Part shown: positions 8,612-19,234 of the stretch, piece by piece | How the letters are laid out: every line of letters begins with the position of its first letter | Numbering within the stretch: position 1 is the stretch's first letter | From: an uncultured Acetobacteraceae bacterium | GTDB taxonomy: Bacteria > Pseudomonadota > Alphaproteobacteria > Acetobacterales > Acetobacteraceae | NCBI GenBank assembly: GCA_902805625.1 | Contig: CADCTL010000265.1 | Location: 1 to 34,095 of the forward strand | Direction of reading: 5' to 3' | DNA: 34,095 bases | The notes under the pieces: generated by a model | The model's database searches: none | What the model was told of the DNA's origin: nothing | Seen by the model: the letters and a program-made list of their open reading frames with translations, nothing else | Made by a program: the position numbers and the translations under genes

Positions 8612-9232
8612 ATGGATCTACCCAGCAGCGACCACGCTCGGCCGCCCGCGACGACCATGCGCCAGCGGCTCAGGACGGGGCTCGCGCCGTTGCACGAACG
8701 GCTCGACGCGCGGATCACCGCCACTTGCCTTTCGCCGCGGACCGATGTCCGGCGCCTGCTCGCAATCCACGCCTACGCCTTCCCGCCGGTCGCCGCCGGC
8801 CTCCGCGCGGCGGGCGCGGCGCGCTTGTGGCCGGACTGGGACGGCCCCGCGCGGCTCGCCGCCCTTTCGGCGGAATTGGAGCCCGGCCCGCTGCCCGGGG
8901 AGGCGTTTCCGCCGGAACGGTTCGCAACCGAGGGCATGGCTTGGGGAGGGCTCTACGCCCTGCTCGGGTCGCGCCTTGGCAATCGAGTGATCCTGCGGCG
9001 TCTTGCCGAGGCCGGCGAACCCGCGGACAGTGCCTTCCTGCGCCCCGGCGCCGACGACGCATCGGAATGGCGGCGCTTCCTGGACCGGCTGGAAGCGGCG
9101 CTCGGCCGGGCCGAGCCGGTTGCGTGCAGCGGCGCGATCGAGGGGGCCGCGCTGGTCATGGAACGGTACTTGGACGCGGCCGAGCGGCTCGGCCGCCGCG
9201 CGGCGGCGCGCATCGGAGAACGCCTTCATTGA
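8612..9232 (+). CDS. bphO: bacterial heme oxygenase, biliverdin-forming
   Basis: It opens heme to biliverdin, the chromophore of the phytochrome encoded next. The 206-residue protein has normal length for the family. The N-terminal helix LRTGLAPLHERLDARI carries the expected proximal heme-ligand His, and GMAWGGLYALLGSRLGNRVI matches the glycine-rich distal helix region of heme oxygenases. The frame is open back to 8492, but the extra 40 residues have unrelated composition; ATG 8612 is preferred and ATG 8657 is also possible. Its TGA overlaps the bphP start as TTGA, so translation of enzyme and photoreceptor is likely coupled. Confidence 0.85.
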   Translation: MDLPSSDHARPPATTMRQRLRTGLAPLHERLDARITATCLSPRTDVRRLLAIHAYAFPPVAAGLRAAGAARLWPDWDGPARLAALSAELEPGPLPGEAFPPERFATEGMAWGGLYALLGSRLGNRVILRRLAEAGEPADSAFLRPGADDASEWRRFLDRLEAALGRAEPVACSGAIEGAALVMERYLDAAERLGRRAAARIGERLH

Positions 9233-11829
9233 GCACGCACCCGGCCGCCTCGGCGCGAGAACCCGATTCGGGCGGACTGGACCTCGGGAGTTGCGACCGC
9301 GAGCCGATCCACCTCCTGGGCACGGTGCAAGGCTTCGGCTTCCTGCTCGCCGCCGGCCCGGACGGGACCGTCCAGCACGCGTCGGCCAACGTCGCGGACC
9401 ACCTGGGCGTGCCGCTTAAGGACGCGATCGGCCGGCCGCTGTCGGCCTTGTTGCAGCGCGAGGCGATGCACGACATCACCGGCGCCCTGCAATCCTTGCA
9501 CGGCCATCACCAGACGGAGCGCCTGTTCGGCCTGGACCTGGTCGCCGGGCGGCCGCCCTACGACGTCGCGGTGCATATGGCACCGGGCGGAGACGCGCAG
9601 CTCACGGTGGTCGAGGCCGAGCCCTCGGCCGCCGAGCCGCGCTTCGACCCCGTGGCCACGGTCAAAGGCATGATGGCGCGGCTGCTGTCCGGGTCCACCC
9701 TGGAGGACATGCACGAGCGCGCGGCCCGCCAGCTCCGCACCGTGCTCGGCTTCGACCGCGTCATGGTCTACCGCTTCGACGAGGACGGCAGCGGCGAGGT
9801 GGTGGGGGAGTCCGTCGCCTCGCACCTGGAGCCCTACCGCGGGCTGCGCTACCCGGCCTCCGACATCCCGAAGCAGGCCAGGGCGCTCTACTGCCGCAAC
9901 TGGCTGCGGCTCATCGCCGACGTCGGGGCGGAGCCCGTGCCGGTGCTGTCCGCGCCGGCGGAGCCGGGCGCCTCCGCGGAGCCGCTCGACCTCTCCTCCT
10001 CCGTGCTCCGCAGCGTCTCGCCCGTGCATGTCGAGTACCTCCGTAACATGGGGGTCGGCGCCTCGCTCTCGGTCTCCATCATGCGGGGCGACGAGCTCTG
10101 GGGGTTGCTCGCGTGCCACAACTCCTCGCCGAAGGTGCCGAGCTTCCAGCGCCGCAGCGCCGCCGAGCTGTTCGGGCAGCTCTACTCCTTGCAGGTGGAG
10201 AGCGCGGAGCGCACGCAGGCCTCGCGCTACGAGGCCGAGGCCCGCGCCGCCCACGACCGGCTGCTGGCCTCCGCGACCGAGAAGGACGACGTGATCGGCA
10301 GCCTGGCCCGCGTCGCCGACGAGCTGCGCGCCCTGGTCCCTTGCGACGGCGTGGCCGTCTGCACCGGCGACCGCATCGAGACCTCGGGCGACGCGCCGGA
10401 CCGGCAAGGCATGCTCGAACTCCTGCACGCCCTGCACGACATCGACACGTCGCGCGTGTTCGCCGTCGACAGCATCGCCGCCTTCCACCCGCCCGCGGCG
10501 CGCTACGCCGACCGCGCGGCGGGGATGCTGGTCATCCCGATTTCCAGGGCGCCGCGCGACTACCTGGTCTTCTTCCGCAAGGAGCTGGTCCGGACGGTGG
10601 TGTGGGCCGGCGACCCGGCCAAGGTCGCCGAGCCCGGCGCGACCCGCCTGCACCCGCGCCGCAGCTTCGAAGCTTGGCGGCAGACGGTCCGCGACCGATG
10701 CACGCCCTGGACGGCGCCGGAGAAGCGCGCGGCGGAGTCCCTGCGCGTCACGCTGCTGGAGGTCGTGGTGCGCCTGACCGGTGCCGCGGCGGAGCAGCGG
10801 CGCACCTCGCACGAGCGGCAGGAACTGCTGATCGCGGAGCTGAACCACCGCGTCAGGAACATCCTCGCGCTGATCCGCGCCCTCGTGTCCCGGAGCCAGG
10901 AATCCGCCGAAACGCTGGAGAGCTTCGTGGGTGTGCTGAACGGGCGCATCCAGTCCCTGGCGCGGGCGCACGACCAGCTCACCGACGACCGCTGGGGCCC
11001 CGTGGCGCTGCGGGGCATGTTCGAGAGCGAGTTCCGCGCTTATCTCGGCGAACGCCAACAGGAACGGACGCGGCTGTCCGGCCCCCCTGTCCTGATCGAG
11101 CCGCAGGCGCTGACGGTGCTCGCCCTCGTGGCGCACGAGCTGGCCACCAACGCCGCGAAGTACGGCGGGCTTTCGGACCACCACGGCAACGTGGAGGTGG
11201 AATGGCGCTTCGCGGAGAACGGCGACTTGGAGCTGTCCTGGCGCGAGTCCGGCGGGCCGGCGGTGGTGGCCCCGAACCGGCGCGGCTTCGGCACCACCAT
11301 CATCGAGCGTTCCGTGCCCTTCGAGCTGCAAGGCCGAGCGGCGCTGCGCTACGCGCCGACCGGCGTGGAAGCGGACTTCGCCATCCCCGCCCGCTTCATC
11401 CGGGCCGGCGAAGACAAGAAGGTTTCTGCGCCGGCGCCGCGGCGCGCCGCCGAAGCGCCGCAGCTCTCCGGCACCGCCCTGCTGGTCGAGGACAGCACCC
11501 TCCTCGCGCTGGACGCCGAAGAGATCCTCCTGAAGCTCGGCTTCGACCGGGTGGAAGTGGCGAGCACTGTGACGGGGGGGCTGGACGCTGTCGGGCGCGC
11601 GGGCGGCGGGTTCGGGTTCGCCCTGCTCGACTTCAACCTAGGGGACGAAACCAGCCTCCCCATCGCCGAAGAGCTGCACCGGCTGGGCGTCCCCTTCGCC
11701 TTCGCCACGGGCTACGGCAAAGGCCTCCAACTGCCGCCCGCCTTGGCCGGGACCGCCCCCGTGATTGCCAAGCCCTACCGGGCCGGCGACATCGCCAAGC
11801 TGGTCAGCCGCACGCTCGAAAAGGCCTGA
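9229..11829 (+). CDS. bphP: bacteriophytochrome with HWE histidine kinase and C-terminal receiver domain
   Basis: An 866-residue red/far-red photoreceptor. Order of domains: PAS (about 20-130) with the biliverdin-attaching Cys22 in SCDREPIH; GAF (about 140-310) with YPASDIP (Asp212), His267 in SPVHVEYL and His297 in ACHN; PHY (about 320-520) with tongue motif PRRSFEAW; HWE kinase with phospho-accepting His540 in ELNHRVRN, N-box HELATNAAKYGGL and WRESGGP; receiver (about 745-866) with Asp801 in LLDFNLGDE and Lys in IAKPY. The TTG start at 9229 overlaps the bphO stop and has GGAGA nine bases upstream. Odd points: QGFG replaces the usual QPHG near residue 34, and CHN replaces CHH. No separate output regulator is adjacent. 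Confidence 0.93.
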   Translation: MSTHPAASAREPDSGGLDLGSCDREPIHLLGTVQGFGFLLAAGPDGTVQHASANVADHLGVPLKDAIGRPLSALLQREAMHDITGALQSLHGHHQTERLFGLDLVAGRPPYDVAVHMAPGGDAQLTVVEAEPSAAEPRFDPVATVKGMMARLLSGSTLEDMHERAARQLRTVLGFDRVMVYRFDEDGSGEVVGESVASHLEPYRGLRYPASDIPKQARALYCRNWLRLIADVGAEPVPVLSAPAEPGASAEPLDLSSSVLRSVSPVHVEYLRNMGVGASLSVSIMRGDELWGLLACHNSSPKVPSFQRRSAAELFGQLYSLQVESAERTQASRYEAEARAAHDRLLASATEKDDVIGSLARVADELRALVPCDGVAVCTGDRIETSGDAPDRQGMLELLHALHDIDTSRVFAVDSIAAFHPPAARYADRAAGMLVIPISRAPRDYLVFFRKELVRTVVWAGDPAKVAEPGATRLHPRRSFEAWRQTVRDRCTPWTAPEKRAAESLRVTLLEVVVRLTGAAAEQRRTSHERQELLIAELNHRVRNILALIRALVSRSQESAETLESFVGVLNGRIQSLARAHDQLTDDRWGPVALRGMFESEFRAYLGERQQERTRLSGPPVLIEPQALTVLALVAHELATNAAKYGGLSDHHGNVEVEWRFAENGDLELSWRESGGPAVVAPNRRGFGTTIIERSVPFELQGRAALRYAPTGVEADFAIPARFIRAGEDKKVSAPAPRRAAEAPQLSGTALLVEDSTLLALDAEEILLKLGFDRVEVASTVTGGLDAVGRAGGGFGFALLDFNLGDETSLPIAEELHRLGVPFAFATGYGKGLQLPPALAGTAPVIAKPYRAGDIAKLVSRTLEKA

Positions 11830-11854
11830 CGCGCGAAACGCCGACCGCGGCCGA

Positions 11855-13690
11855 TCACCCCTCGGCCCCGGCCCTCGTCGCGTCGTCGGGCACGCTGTTC
11901 GTGGCCAGCGTGTCCCGGAGCCGGCGTCGGCCCAAGGGCCGGAGGTCCGCCCCCGGCACGTCGGCGCGGACCTGGCGCTGAAACTCGGCCCGCTTCTCGT
12001 GGATCGAGGCGATGACCGGCCCCATGGGGATGCCGACATCGACCAGCACCGCCTCGGCCAGTTGCAGGCTCGCCTCGATGGTTTCGGGCACCGCGTCGGT
12101 GGCGCCGACCCCATAGAGGTGCGCCGCGTGCGCGGCGTCCCGCGCGCGTGCCACGATCAGAAGGTCCTGCCGCTCCCGCCGGGCCGCCGCGACGAGGTCG
12201 TCCACCGCGTCACGGTCGTTCATCGTCACCACCAGCGCGCGCGCGGTGTCCAGGTGCAGGTGGCGCACCAGCGCGGGGTTGGTGACGTCCCCGTAGTAGA
12301 CCGGCTTGCCCTTCTTGCGCTGCCGGGCCACCTCGTCGGCGTCGCTGTCGAGCGCCAGGTAGGGCACCCGGTGGACTTCGAGCATGGAGGCCACGGTCTG
12401 CCCCACCCGGCCGAAGCCCGCGACGACGACGCGGGGGCCGGCCTCCGGCGGCGGCAGGACAGCCGGATCGACGGCCGCCCTCGCCGCGCGCCTCGGGGCC
12501 AGCCGGCCCCCGAGTGTCGAGAGCAGCGGGATGGCCGCCATGGTGAGCGCGGCGAGGATCACCGCGAAGCCCGCGGCCTCGGGCGACACCAGGCCCAACG
12601 CCGCGGCGGGGGCGAGGATGACGAAGGTGAATTCGCCGCCGGGCCCCAACAGCAGCCCCGCCCGCACGCCCGTGGTCCAGGGCAACCGGAACGCCCGCGC
12701 GAGGCAGGCGATGATGGCCAGCTTGCCGCCGACCAGCGCCGCCGCCGCGCCGAGGACGAGGAGCGGCTGCGCGGCGATCCGGGCGAGGTCGAGGCCCATC
12801 CCGATCGAGACCAGGAACACGCCGAGCAGCAGCCCTTTGAACGGCTCAATCGTGACCTCGATCTGCCGCCGGTACTCGGTCTCGGCCAGCAACAGCCCGG
12901 CGATGAGCGCCCCCATGGTCATGGACAGGCCCGCGGCGGCCGTCGCAACGCCGGTCGCGATGACCACCAGCAGGCAGGCCGCCATGAACAGCTCCGGGCT
13001 GCGGGTGCGCGCCACGCTCCGGAACAGCGGCCTCAGGGTCAGGCGGCCCAAGGCGATCACGGCGAGGACCGCCAAGGCCGCCTTTCCGATCGCGAAGAAG
13101 AACGCCGCGACGCCCGCTTCGGCCGGCCCCGCCTCCAGCACGCCCACACCGAAAAGGACCGGGACCACGGCGAGGTCCTGCAACAGCAGCACCGCGACGC
13201 TGGTGCGCCCGACGGCCGAGGCCATCCGCTTCTCGTCCGAGAGGACCTGGACGACGATGGCGGTCGAAGACATGGCCAACGCGACGCCGAGCACGGTGGC
13301 GGCGGCGGGCGGCTGGCCCAAGGCAAGGGCGGCGGCGACGAGGGCGGCCGTGCACAGGACCACTTGCAAGGAGCCGAGCCCGAACACCAGGCGCCGCATG
13401 AGCAGCAGGCGTTCGAGGGACAGTTCGAGCCCGATCATGAACAGCAGCATCACGACGCCGAGTTCCGCGACGAGTCCGATCGAGGAAGCGTCCGTGATGG
13501 TGACGGCCGACAACCAGGGGACGTCCCGCGCCAAAGCGCCCAGGCCGGACGGCCCGACCGCCATGCCGACGGCCATGAAGCCGAGCACCGGGCTCAAGCG
13601 GAGGCGGTAGAACAGCGGGACCACGACGCCCGCCGCCCCGAGGATGATTAGGGCTTCTTTGAAATCGGACGGGTGGACCGGACTTGCCAT
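11855..13690 (-). CDS. CPA2 (KefB/KefC-type) monovalent cation:proton antiporter
   Basis: A 611-residue inner-membrane protein. The first 400 residues form about 12 membrane segments with the CPA2 signatures LGFMAVGMAVGPSGLG, GVVMLLFMIGLELS, and AVLLLQDLAVVPVL, whose QD pair matches the ion-binding segment. From about residue 430 a TrkA-N (RCK) domain follows, with nucleotide-binding VVVAGFGRVGQTVA and an acidic end of the second strand in ALDSDADEV. This is the Kef layout of glutathione-gated potassium efflux, but the glutathione-site residues cannot be checked by eye, so the transported ion is left open. It converges with bphP, 25 bases away. Confidence 0.88.
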   Translation of the reverse strand: MASPVHPSDFKEALIILGAAGVVVPLFYRLRLSPVLGFMAVGMAVGPSGLGALARDVPWLSAVTITDASSIGLVAELGVVMLLFMIGLELSLERLLLMRRLVFGLGSLQVVLCTAALVAAALALGQPPAAATVLGVALAMSSTAIVVQVLSDEKRMASAVGRTSVAVLLLQDLAVVPVLFGVGVLEAGPAEAGVAAFFFAIGKAALAVLAVIALGRLTLRPLFRSVARTRSPELFMAACLLVVIATGVATAAAGLSMTMGALIAGLLLAETEYRRQIEVTIEPFKGLLLGVFLVSIGMGLDLARIAAQPLLVLGAAAALVGGKLAIIACLARAFRLPWTTGVRAGLLLGPGGEFTFVILAPAAALGLVSPEAAGFAVILAALTMAAIPLLSTLGGRLAPRRAARAAVDPAVLPPPEAGPRVVVAGFGRVGQTVASMLEVHRVPYLALDSDADEVARQRKKGKPVYYGDVTNPALVRHLHLDTARALVVTMNDRDAVDDLVAAARRERQDLLIVARARDAAHAAHLYGVGATDAVPETIEASLQLAEAVLVDVGIPMGPVIASIHEKRAEFQRQVRADVPGADLRPLGRRRLRDTLATNSVPDDATRAGAEG

Positions 13691-13705
13691 GCCGCGAGGG
13701 TACTC

Positions 13706-13744
13706 GGGCGCCGGGGCGAGGGCACGCGCCGATTCCCGGCGCCC
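13706..13744 (-). terminator. GC hairpin after glmS, possible terminator
   Basis: A perfect 10-base inverted repeat (GGGCGCCGGG / CCCGGCGCCC) with a 19-base loop fills most of the 63-base gap between the glmS stop and the antiporter start. No T-run follows, so it may act as a weak or Rho-assisted stop, or as a processing hairpin. Confidence 0.35.
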
Positions 13745-13753
13745 CGTCCGCCG

Positions 13754-15576
<1,823 letters not shown>

Positions 15577-15577
<1 letters not shown>

Positions 15578-16905
15578 TACGCGCCGCTCCTGTCGCTGCC
15601 CCTCGGGGCCTTGGGCTTCACGCCCCTGCCCGGCTTGTTCACCTGCCGCCCGCGCGCGAGCGCCATGGCGTCGTCCGGCACGTCTTCCGTCACGACGCTG
15701 CCCGCGGCCACCAGGGCGCGCGCGCCGACCCGCACGGGCGCGACCAGGGCGGTGTCGCTGCCGATGAAGGCGCCCTCGCCGATCTCGGTGCGGTGCTTCG
15801 CGGTGCCGTCGTAGTTGCAGGTGATGGTGCCGGCCCCGATGTTGGCGCCGGCGCCCACCACCGCGTCGCCGAGGTAGGACAGGTGGTTGGCCTTGGCCCC
15901 CTCGCCGAGCAGCGAAGCCTTCATCTCCACGAAGTTGCCGACGTGCGCCCGCGGCCCGACCTCCGCCCCCGGCCGCAGCCGGGCGAAGGGGCCGACGCTG
16001 GCGCCGCGGCGCACCACGCAGTGGGTCAGGTGGCTGAAGGGGTGGATCTCGGCCCCGTCCTCCACGACCACGCCGGGGCCGAAAACCACGTTCGGGCCGA
16101 CGGTCACGTCCTGGCCGAGCCGCGTGTCCCAGGAAAAAAACACCGTGTCCGGCGCGACGAGGGTGGCGCCGCCGGCCATGGCCGCCGCGCGCAGGGCGGC
16201 CTGCGCCGTCCTTTCCGCCTCGGCCAACTCGGCGCGGCTGTTGATGCCGCGGAGTTCCGCTTCCGGCGCCTCCTCGGCCACCACCCGCCGGCCGTCGGCG
16301 CGGGCGAGCGCGACCGCGTCCGTCAGGTAGTACTCGCCCTTCGCGTTATCGTTGCGGAGGGCGCGGAGCCAGCGCAGCAGGTCGGCGGCCGGGGCGCAGA
16401 CGACGCCCGCGTTGCAGAGGCCGATCCCGCGCTCCGCCGCGTCGGCGTCCGCCCATTCCACCACGCGGAGCACCTCGCCCGACGGCTCTTGCACCACCCG
16501 GCCGTAGCGGCCCGGGTCGGCCGGCCGCATCGCCAGCAAGGCGAGGTCGGCCTCGGCGCGGCGGGCGAGGAGCCGGCGCAGGGTCGCCACGGAGATCAAG
16601 GGATTGTCGGCGTAGAGGACCGCCGCGTCGCCCCCGAAGCCTTCCAGGAGCGGCGCCGCTTGGAGGGCGGCGTGGCCGGTGCCGAGCCGCTCGGCCTGCA
16701 CGGCCGTGGCGTGCGGCGCGGCGGCGCGCTCCAGCGCCTCCATGCCCGGCCCGACCACGACCACGACGCGGTCGAACACCGCCTCGCAGGCGGCGATCAG
16801 GTGGCTGAGCATGGGCCGGCCGGCGATCGAGTGGAGCGCTTTCGGCAGGGAGGACCGCATCCGGGTGCCGAGACCGGCGGCGAGGATTATGGCGGCTGCG
16901 GGCAT
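15577..16905 (-). CDS. glmU: bifunctional UDP-N-acetylglucosamine pyrophosphorylase / glucosamine-1-phosphate acetyltransferase
   Basis: It acetylates glucosamine 1-phosphate and joins it to UTP, giving UDP-GlcNAc. The 442-residue protein has the nucleotidyltransferase opening ILAAGLGTRM with LPKALH, ERLGTGHA and YADNPLI, then GEYYLTD and a linker near residue 225. From about 245 a left-handed beta-helix of hexapeptide repeats follows, with HVGNFVEMK, KANHLSYLGDA and TITCNYDG, where acetyl transfer occurs. It lies directly upstream of glmS. glmM, the enzyme between the two steps, is not in the window. The ATG at 16905 has only a weak ribosome site. Confidence 0.96.
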
Positions 16906-17020
16906 CCCCGCTTCGGTATCCGCTGCGCCCCGCCGACCGCAAGCCCGGTCTGCCGGGCAGCGCCGTCACCTCCTGTTGCCGCGTGTGACCGACGGCGGCG
17001 GCGAGCCGAAACCGCGCCGC

Positions 17021-17052
17021 CTTACCACCTTACTGCCTTACCATCTTACTTT
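17021..17052. repeat. two imperfect 16-bp tandem copies
   Basis: CTTACCACCTTACTGC is followed at once by CTTACCATCTTACTTT, with 13 of 16 bases equal. It lies in the 238-base gap (16906-17143) upstream of glmU and downstream of the small secreted-protein gene. The same gap holds a 6-bp-stem hairpin at 16943-16958. No clear promoter or coding sequence was seen there. The role of the repeat is unknown and may be none. Confidence 0.35.
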
Positions 17053-17143
17053 CCGGCACCGAGCGCCTTCGGACAAATGGCCCGGCCGGGGCGTCGGCGG
17101 GTCGAATGTACCTTTTCCGTTCCGCCGGCGCGAGCGCTTCGGG

Positions 17144-17344
17144 TTAGATCGGCGTTTCCCGCGGCTTGTTCGCTTCGCAGCGCCAGCGGGTCAGGGTGTA
17201 GGCCGGGTGCTCGTTCAGCCAGCGGGCGGCGATGAATTGGCCCTGGGTGGCGCAGGCGAGAAAGGAGCCCTCGAAGAACGGGCGCTCCTCCTTGCAGGTG
17301 GTCGGGGCGGACGCGAGGCAAACGGTGAGGACTATCGCGATCAA
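17144..17344 (-). CDS. small secreted four-cysteine protein of unknown function
   Basis: A 66-residue protein beginning at TTG 17344, chosen because a strong GGAGG lies eight bases upstream (the frame runs open to 17419 but with no such site and a non-signal-like N-terminus). The mature part should follow a short signal peptide (MIAIVLTVCLASA). Four cysteines are visible, at residues 9, 17, 31 and 56, with CKEE after the leader and HPAYTLTRWRC near the end. This CxEE...HP...RWRC pattern resembles small alphaproteobacterial hypothetical proteins, as far as I recall. It lies 111 bases after the SoxYZ-like gene on the same strand, so it may be the last gene of the PQQ run or independent. Confidence 0.65.
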   Translation of the reverse strand: MIAIVLTVCLASAPTTCKEERPFFEGSFLACATQGQFIAARWLNEHPAYTLTRWRCEANKPRETPI

Positions 17345-17455
17345 AGGGTTCGGCCTCCGGTCGGGCAGCGGGGCGTGCCTGGACTTTTCCCTACGTGCGT
17401 CCGGCCGGGTTTTCCACAACCGAATGCGCCGGCATCGAAGGACGGCGGCGGCCCC

Positions 17456-18295
17456 TCACCCCGAGGCGCCGACGGTCCAGGCGGAGGCGAAGCGGCGGTC
17501 GCGGTTGTCTTCCGCTTCCACCCGCAGCTCGCCGCCCGCTTCCCCGGCCAGGGCGAAGCCGAAGGTGGGGTTCTCGGCGATGGAGATGTCGCATTCCACG
17601 CGCAGCACCTCGGCGCCGCGGTAGAGCACGCGGAGGGCGCGGACGAATTCCGCCGGGATGTTGAGGCGGGAGAGCTGGTCTATCTGCAGCCCGGAGGTGT
17701 TGGGGTGGCTGACCGCGATTTGGACCGGCACGGCGCGCTCCGGCCCTGTCGGCGGGCCTTCGGGGAGCGCCATCCGCATGCGGCCCATCCGCTCGCGCGC
17801 GGCGCGGAGGTCGGTGCCCACGGGCGCGGAGCAGCCGCCGGCGGCCTTCACGAACTGCGCCGTTTCCAGGAGTCGGCCGTCCCCGAACTCCGCCACGGCG
17901 TGCATCCAGGTGTAGGCGTCCACCCTCACGCGGGCGGAGAGCGCCCGCAGGTCGCCGGCCGGGCCGGCGCGGAACACGGCGGCGACGGGCGACGGGTTCT
18001 CGTCGATGACCAAGTGGATGGCTCGCACCCGCGGCGCGGCGTCGGCGGAGAGGGACAGCGAGATCGGCACTGCGGCGGCGTCGAGCGCGCGGGTTGGGGC
18101 GACCAGGGTGAGGGCGTCGCCCGCGGGCTCGGTGGGGCGGCCGTCGAAGATGGCTTCCTTCAGGTCGCGCCAGCGCTCGGCGCGGCGGGGGGTTTCGGCC
18201 GGTTCGATGCCTTGCGCCCGGCCGATGGCGGGCGCGAGCCAAGGGAGGCTGAGCGCACCGGCGAGCAGGGGACGCCTTGCGAGGGGTCGAACCAT
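17456..18295 (-). CDS. quinoprotein-associated SoxYZ-like fusion carrier protein
   Basis: A 279-residue periplasmic protein with a Tat-like leader (RRPLLAGALSLPWLAPA). An N-terminal SoxY-like half (about 40-150) ends in AAGGCSAPVG, and a C-terminal SoxZ-like half (about 175-279) follows. Cys155, flanked by glycines, stands where SoxY carries its substrate-binding cysteine on a swinging arm, but here it is internal because the two halves are fused. The family is known as SoxYZ-like carriers next to PQQ dehydrogenases; no function is proven. ATG 18295 is favoured over 18310: it has GGGAG eight bases upstream and avoids overlap with the preceding metallohydrolase stop. No other sox gene is present. 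Confidence 0.85.
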   Translation of the reverse strand: MVRPLARRPLLAGALSLPWLAPAIGRAQGIEPAETPRRAERWRDLKEAIFDGRPTEPAGDALTLVAPTRALDAAAVPISLSLSADAAPRVRAIHLVIDENPSPVAAVFRAGPAGDLRALSARVRVDAYTWMHAVAEFGDGRLLETAQFVKAAGGCSAPVGTDLRAARERMGRMRMALPEGPPTGPERAVPVQIAVSHPNTSGLQIDQLSRLNIPAEFVRALRVLYRGAEVLRVECDISIAENPTFGFALAGEAGGELRVEAEDNRDRRFASAWTVGASG

Positions 18296-18300
18296 GGCGG

Positions 18301-19227
18301 CTACTCCCATTCCAGTTCGCGGTAGGCAGTGGACACGTTGCGGCCGTGGTAGCTTTCGGCGAGGCGCCAGCGGGCGGCTTCCGTTGTCGCAACGCGCGCG
18401 GGCGCTTCCGCGATGCCGAGGCCGGACGCGATGGCGGCGCGGGTGCCTTCGCGCAGCGCTTCCAGGTAGCCTGCCAGCGCCATGCCAGCGGTGGGCCAGG
18501 GCACCGCCGGCGGGCCGTGGCCGGGCACCGCGCGTGCCGCCGGGCAGTCGCGCAGCGCCGCCAGCGCGCGCATCCAGCCGGAGAGGCTGCCGTCGAGCGA
18601 GGGGATGCGCTCCACGAAGAGCAGGTCGGACAGCCAGAGCGTGGACGTGGCGGAGTCGAACAGGCTGAGGTCGGCATCCGTGTGCGCCGGGCCGTGGGCG
18701 GCGATGGAGAGCGCGCGGCCGCCGCCGAGGTCTAAGTCGAACCGATCTTCGACCAGCCGGGTCGGCGGGAGCGCGTCGCTGCCGGCGGCGGCCGGGCCCA
18801 TCTCGCGCTCCAACATGCGTAGGTAGCCCTCACGCCGCTGCGCCAGGGCTTCGGGCAGGCGGGCGTGGCCGATCACCTCCGGGCGGAGGTCGGCGAAGGC
18901 GGCGGCGCCCATGACGTGGTCGGGGTGGGCGTGGGTGAGGACCAAGTGCCGGATCGGCAGCGGCGTGGCAGCCTCCACCGCGCGGCGGAGCCGTTGCCCG
19001 TGCGCGAGGCTGCCGCCGGGGTCCACCACGGCGACCGAGGCGCCGCCGACGATGAAGCCGACGTTGGCGATGGCGTTGCCATTGGTGGGCGAGGCGTCCT
19101 CGTGGACGCCGGGCAGGACGAAGACGCCGGGGGCGATTTGCGTGGGCTGTTCCGCGGGCGCAGCGGCGGCCAGCAGCGCCCCTCCGAGGCCGAGCAGCGC
19201 GGAGCGGCGGCCGGCGGAGGGGGCCAC
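18301..19227 (-). CDS. quinoprotein relay system zinc metallohydrolase (metallo-beta-lactamase fold)
   Basis: A 308-residue exported metal hydrolase. The N-terminus has a Tat-like leader (GRRSALLGLGGALLAAAAPA). The binuclear metal site is complete: HAHPDH at 99-104, His182 and Asp184 in HTDAD, Asp201 in LSDLLF and His237 in PGHGP. The family resembles SoxH-like hydrolases and occurs beside PQQ dehydrogenases, PqqE and SoxYZ-like proteins; its substrate is not established. Start GTG 19227 lies seven bases after the pqqE stop, and the SoxYZ-like gene starts five bases after its own stop, so all three are one operon. A glyoxalase II-like thioester or persulfide substrate is possible but unproven. 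Confidence 0.87.
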   Translation of the reverse strand: MAPSAGRRSALLGLGGALLAAAAPAEQPTQIAPGVFVLPGVHEDASPTNGNAIANVGFIVGGASVAVVDPGGSLAHGQRLRRAVEAATPLPIRHLVLTHAHPDHVMGAAAFADLRPEVIGHARLPEALAQRREGYLRMLEREMGPAAAGSDALPPTRLVEDRFDLDLGGGRALSIAAHGPAHTDADLSLFDSATSTLWLSDLLFVERIPSLDGSLSGWMRALAALRDCPAARAVPGHGPPAVPWPTAGMALAGYLEALREGTRAAIASGLGIAEAPARVATTEAARWRLAESYHGRNVSTAYRELEWE

Positions 19228-19234
19228 CGTGCGG

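Noticed and set aside
16943-16958. Hairpin GCCCGG-TCTG-CCGGGC upstream of glmU as a riboswitch
   Set aside because: Only a 6-bp stem and no recognisable riboswitch core; glmS ribozymes are not expected in this group.
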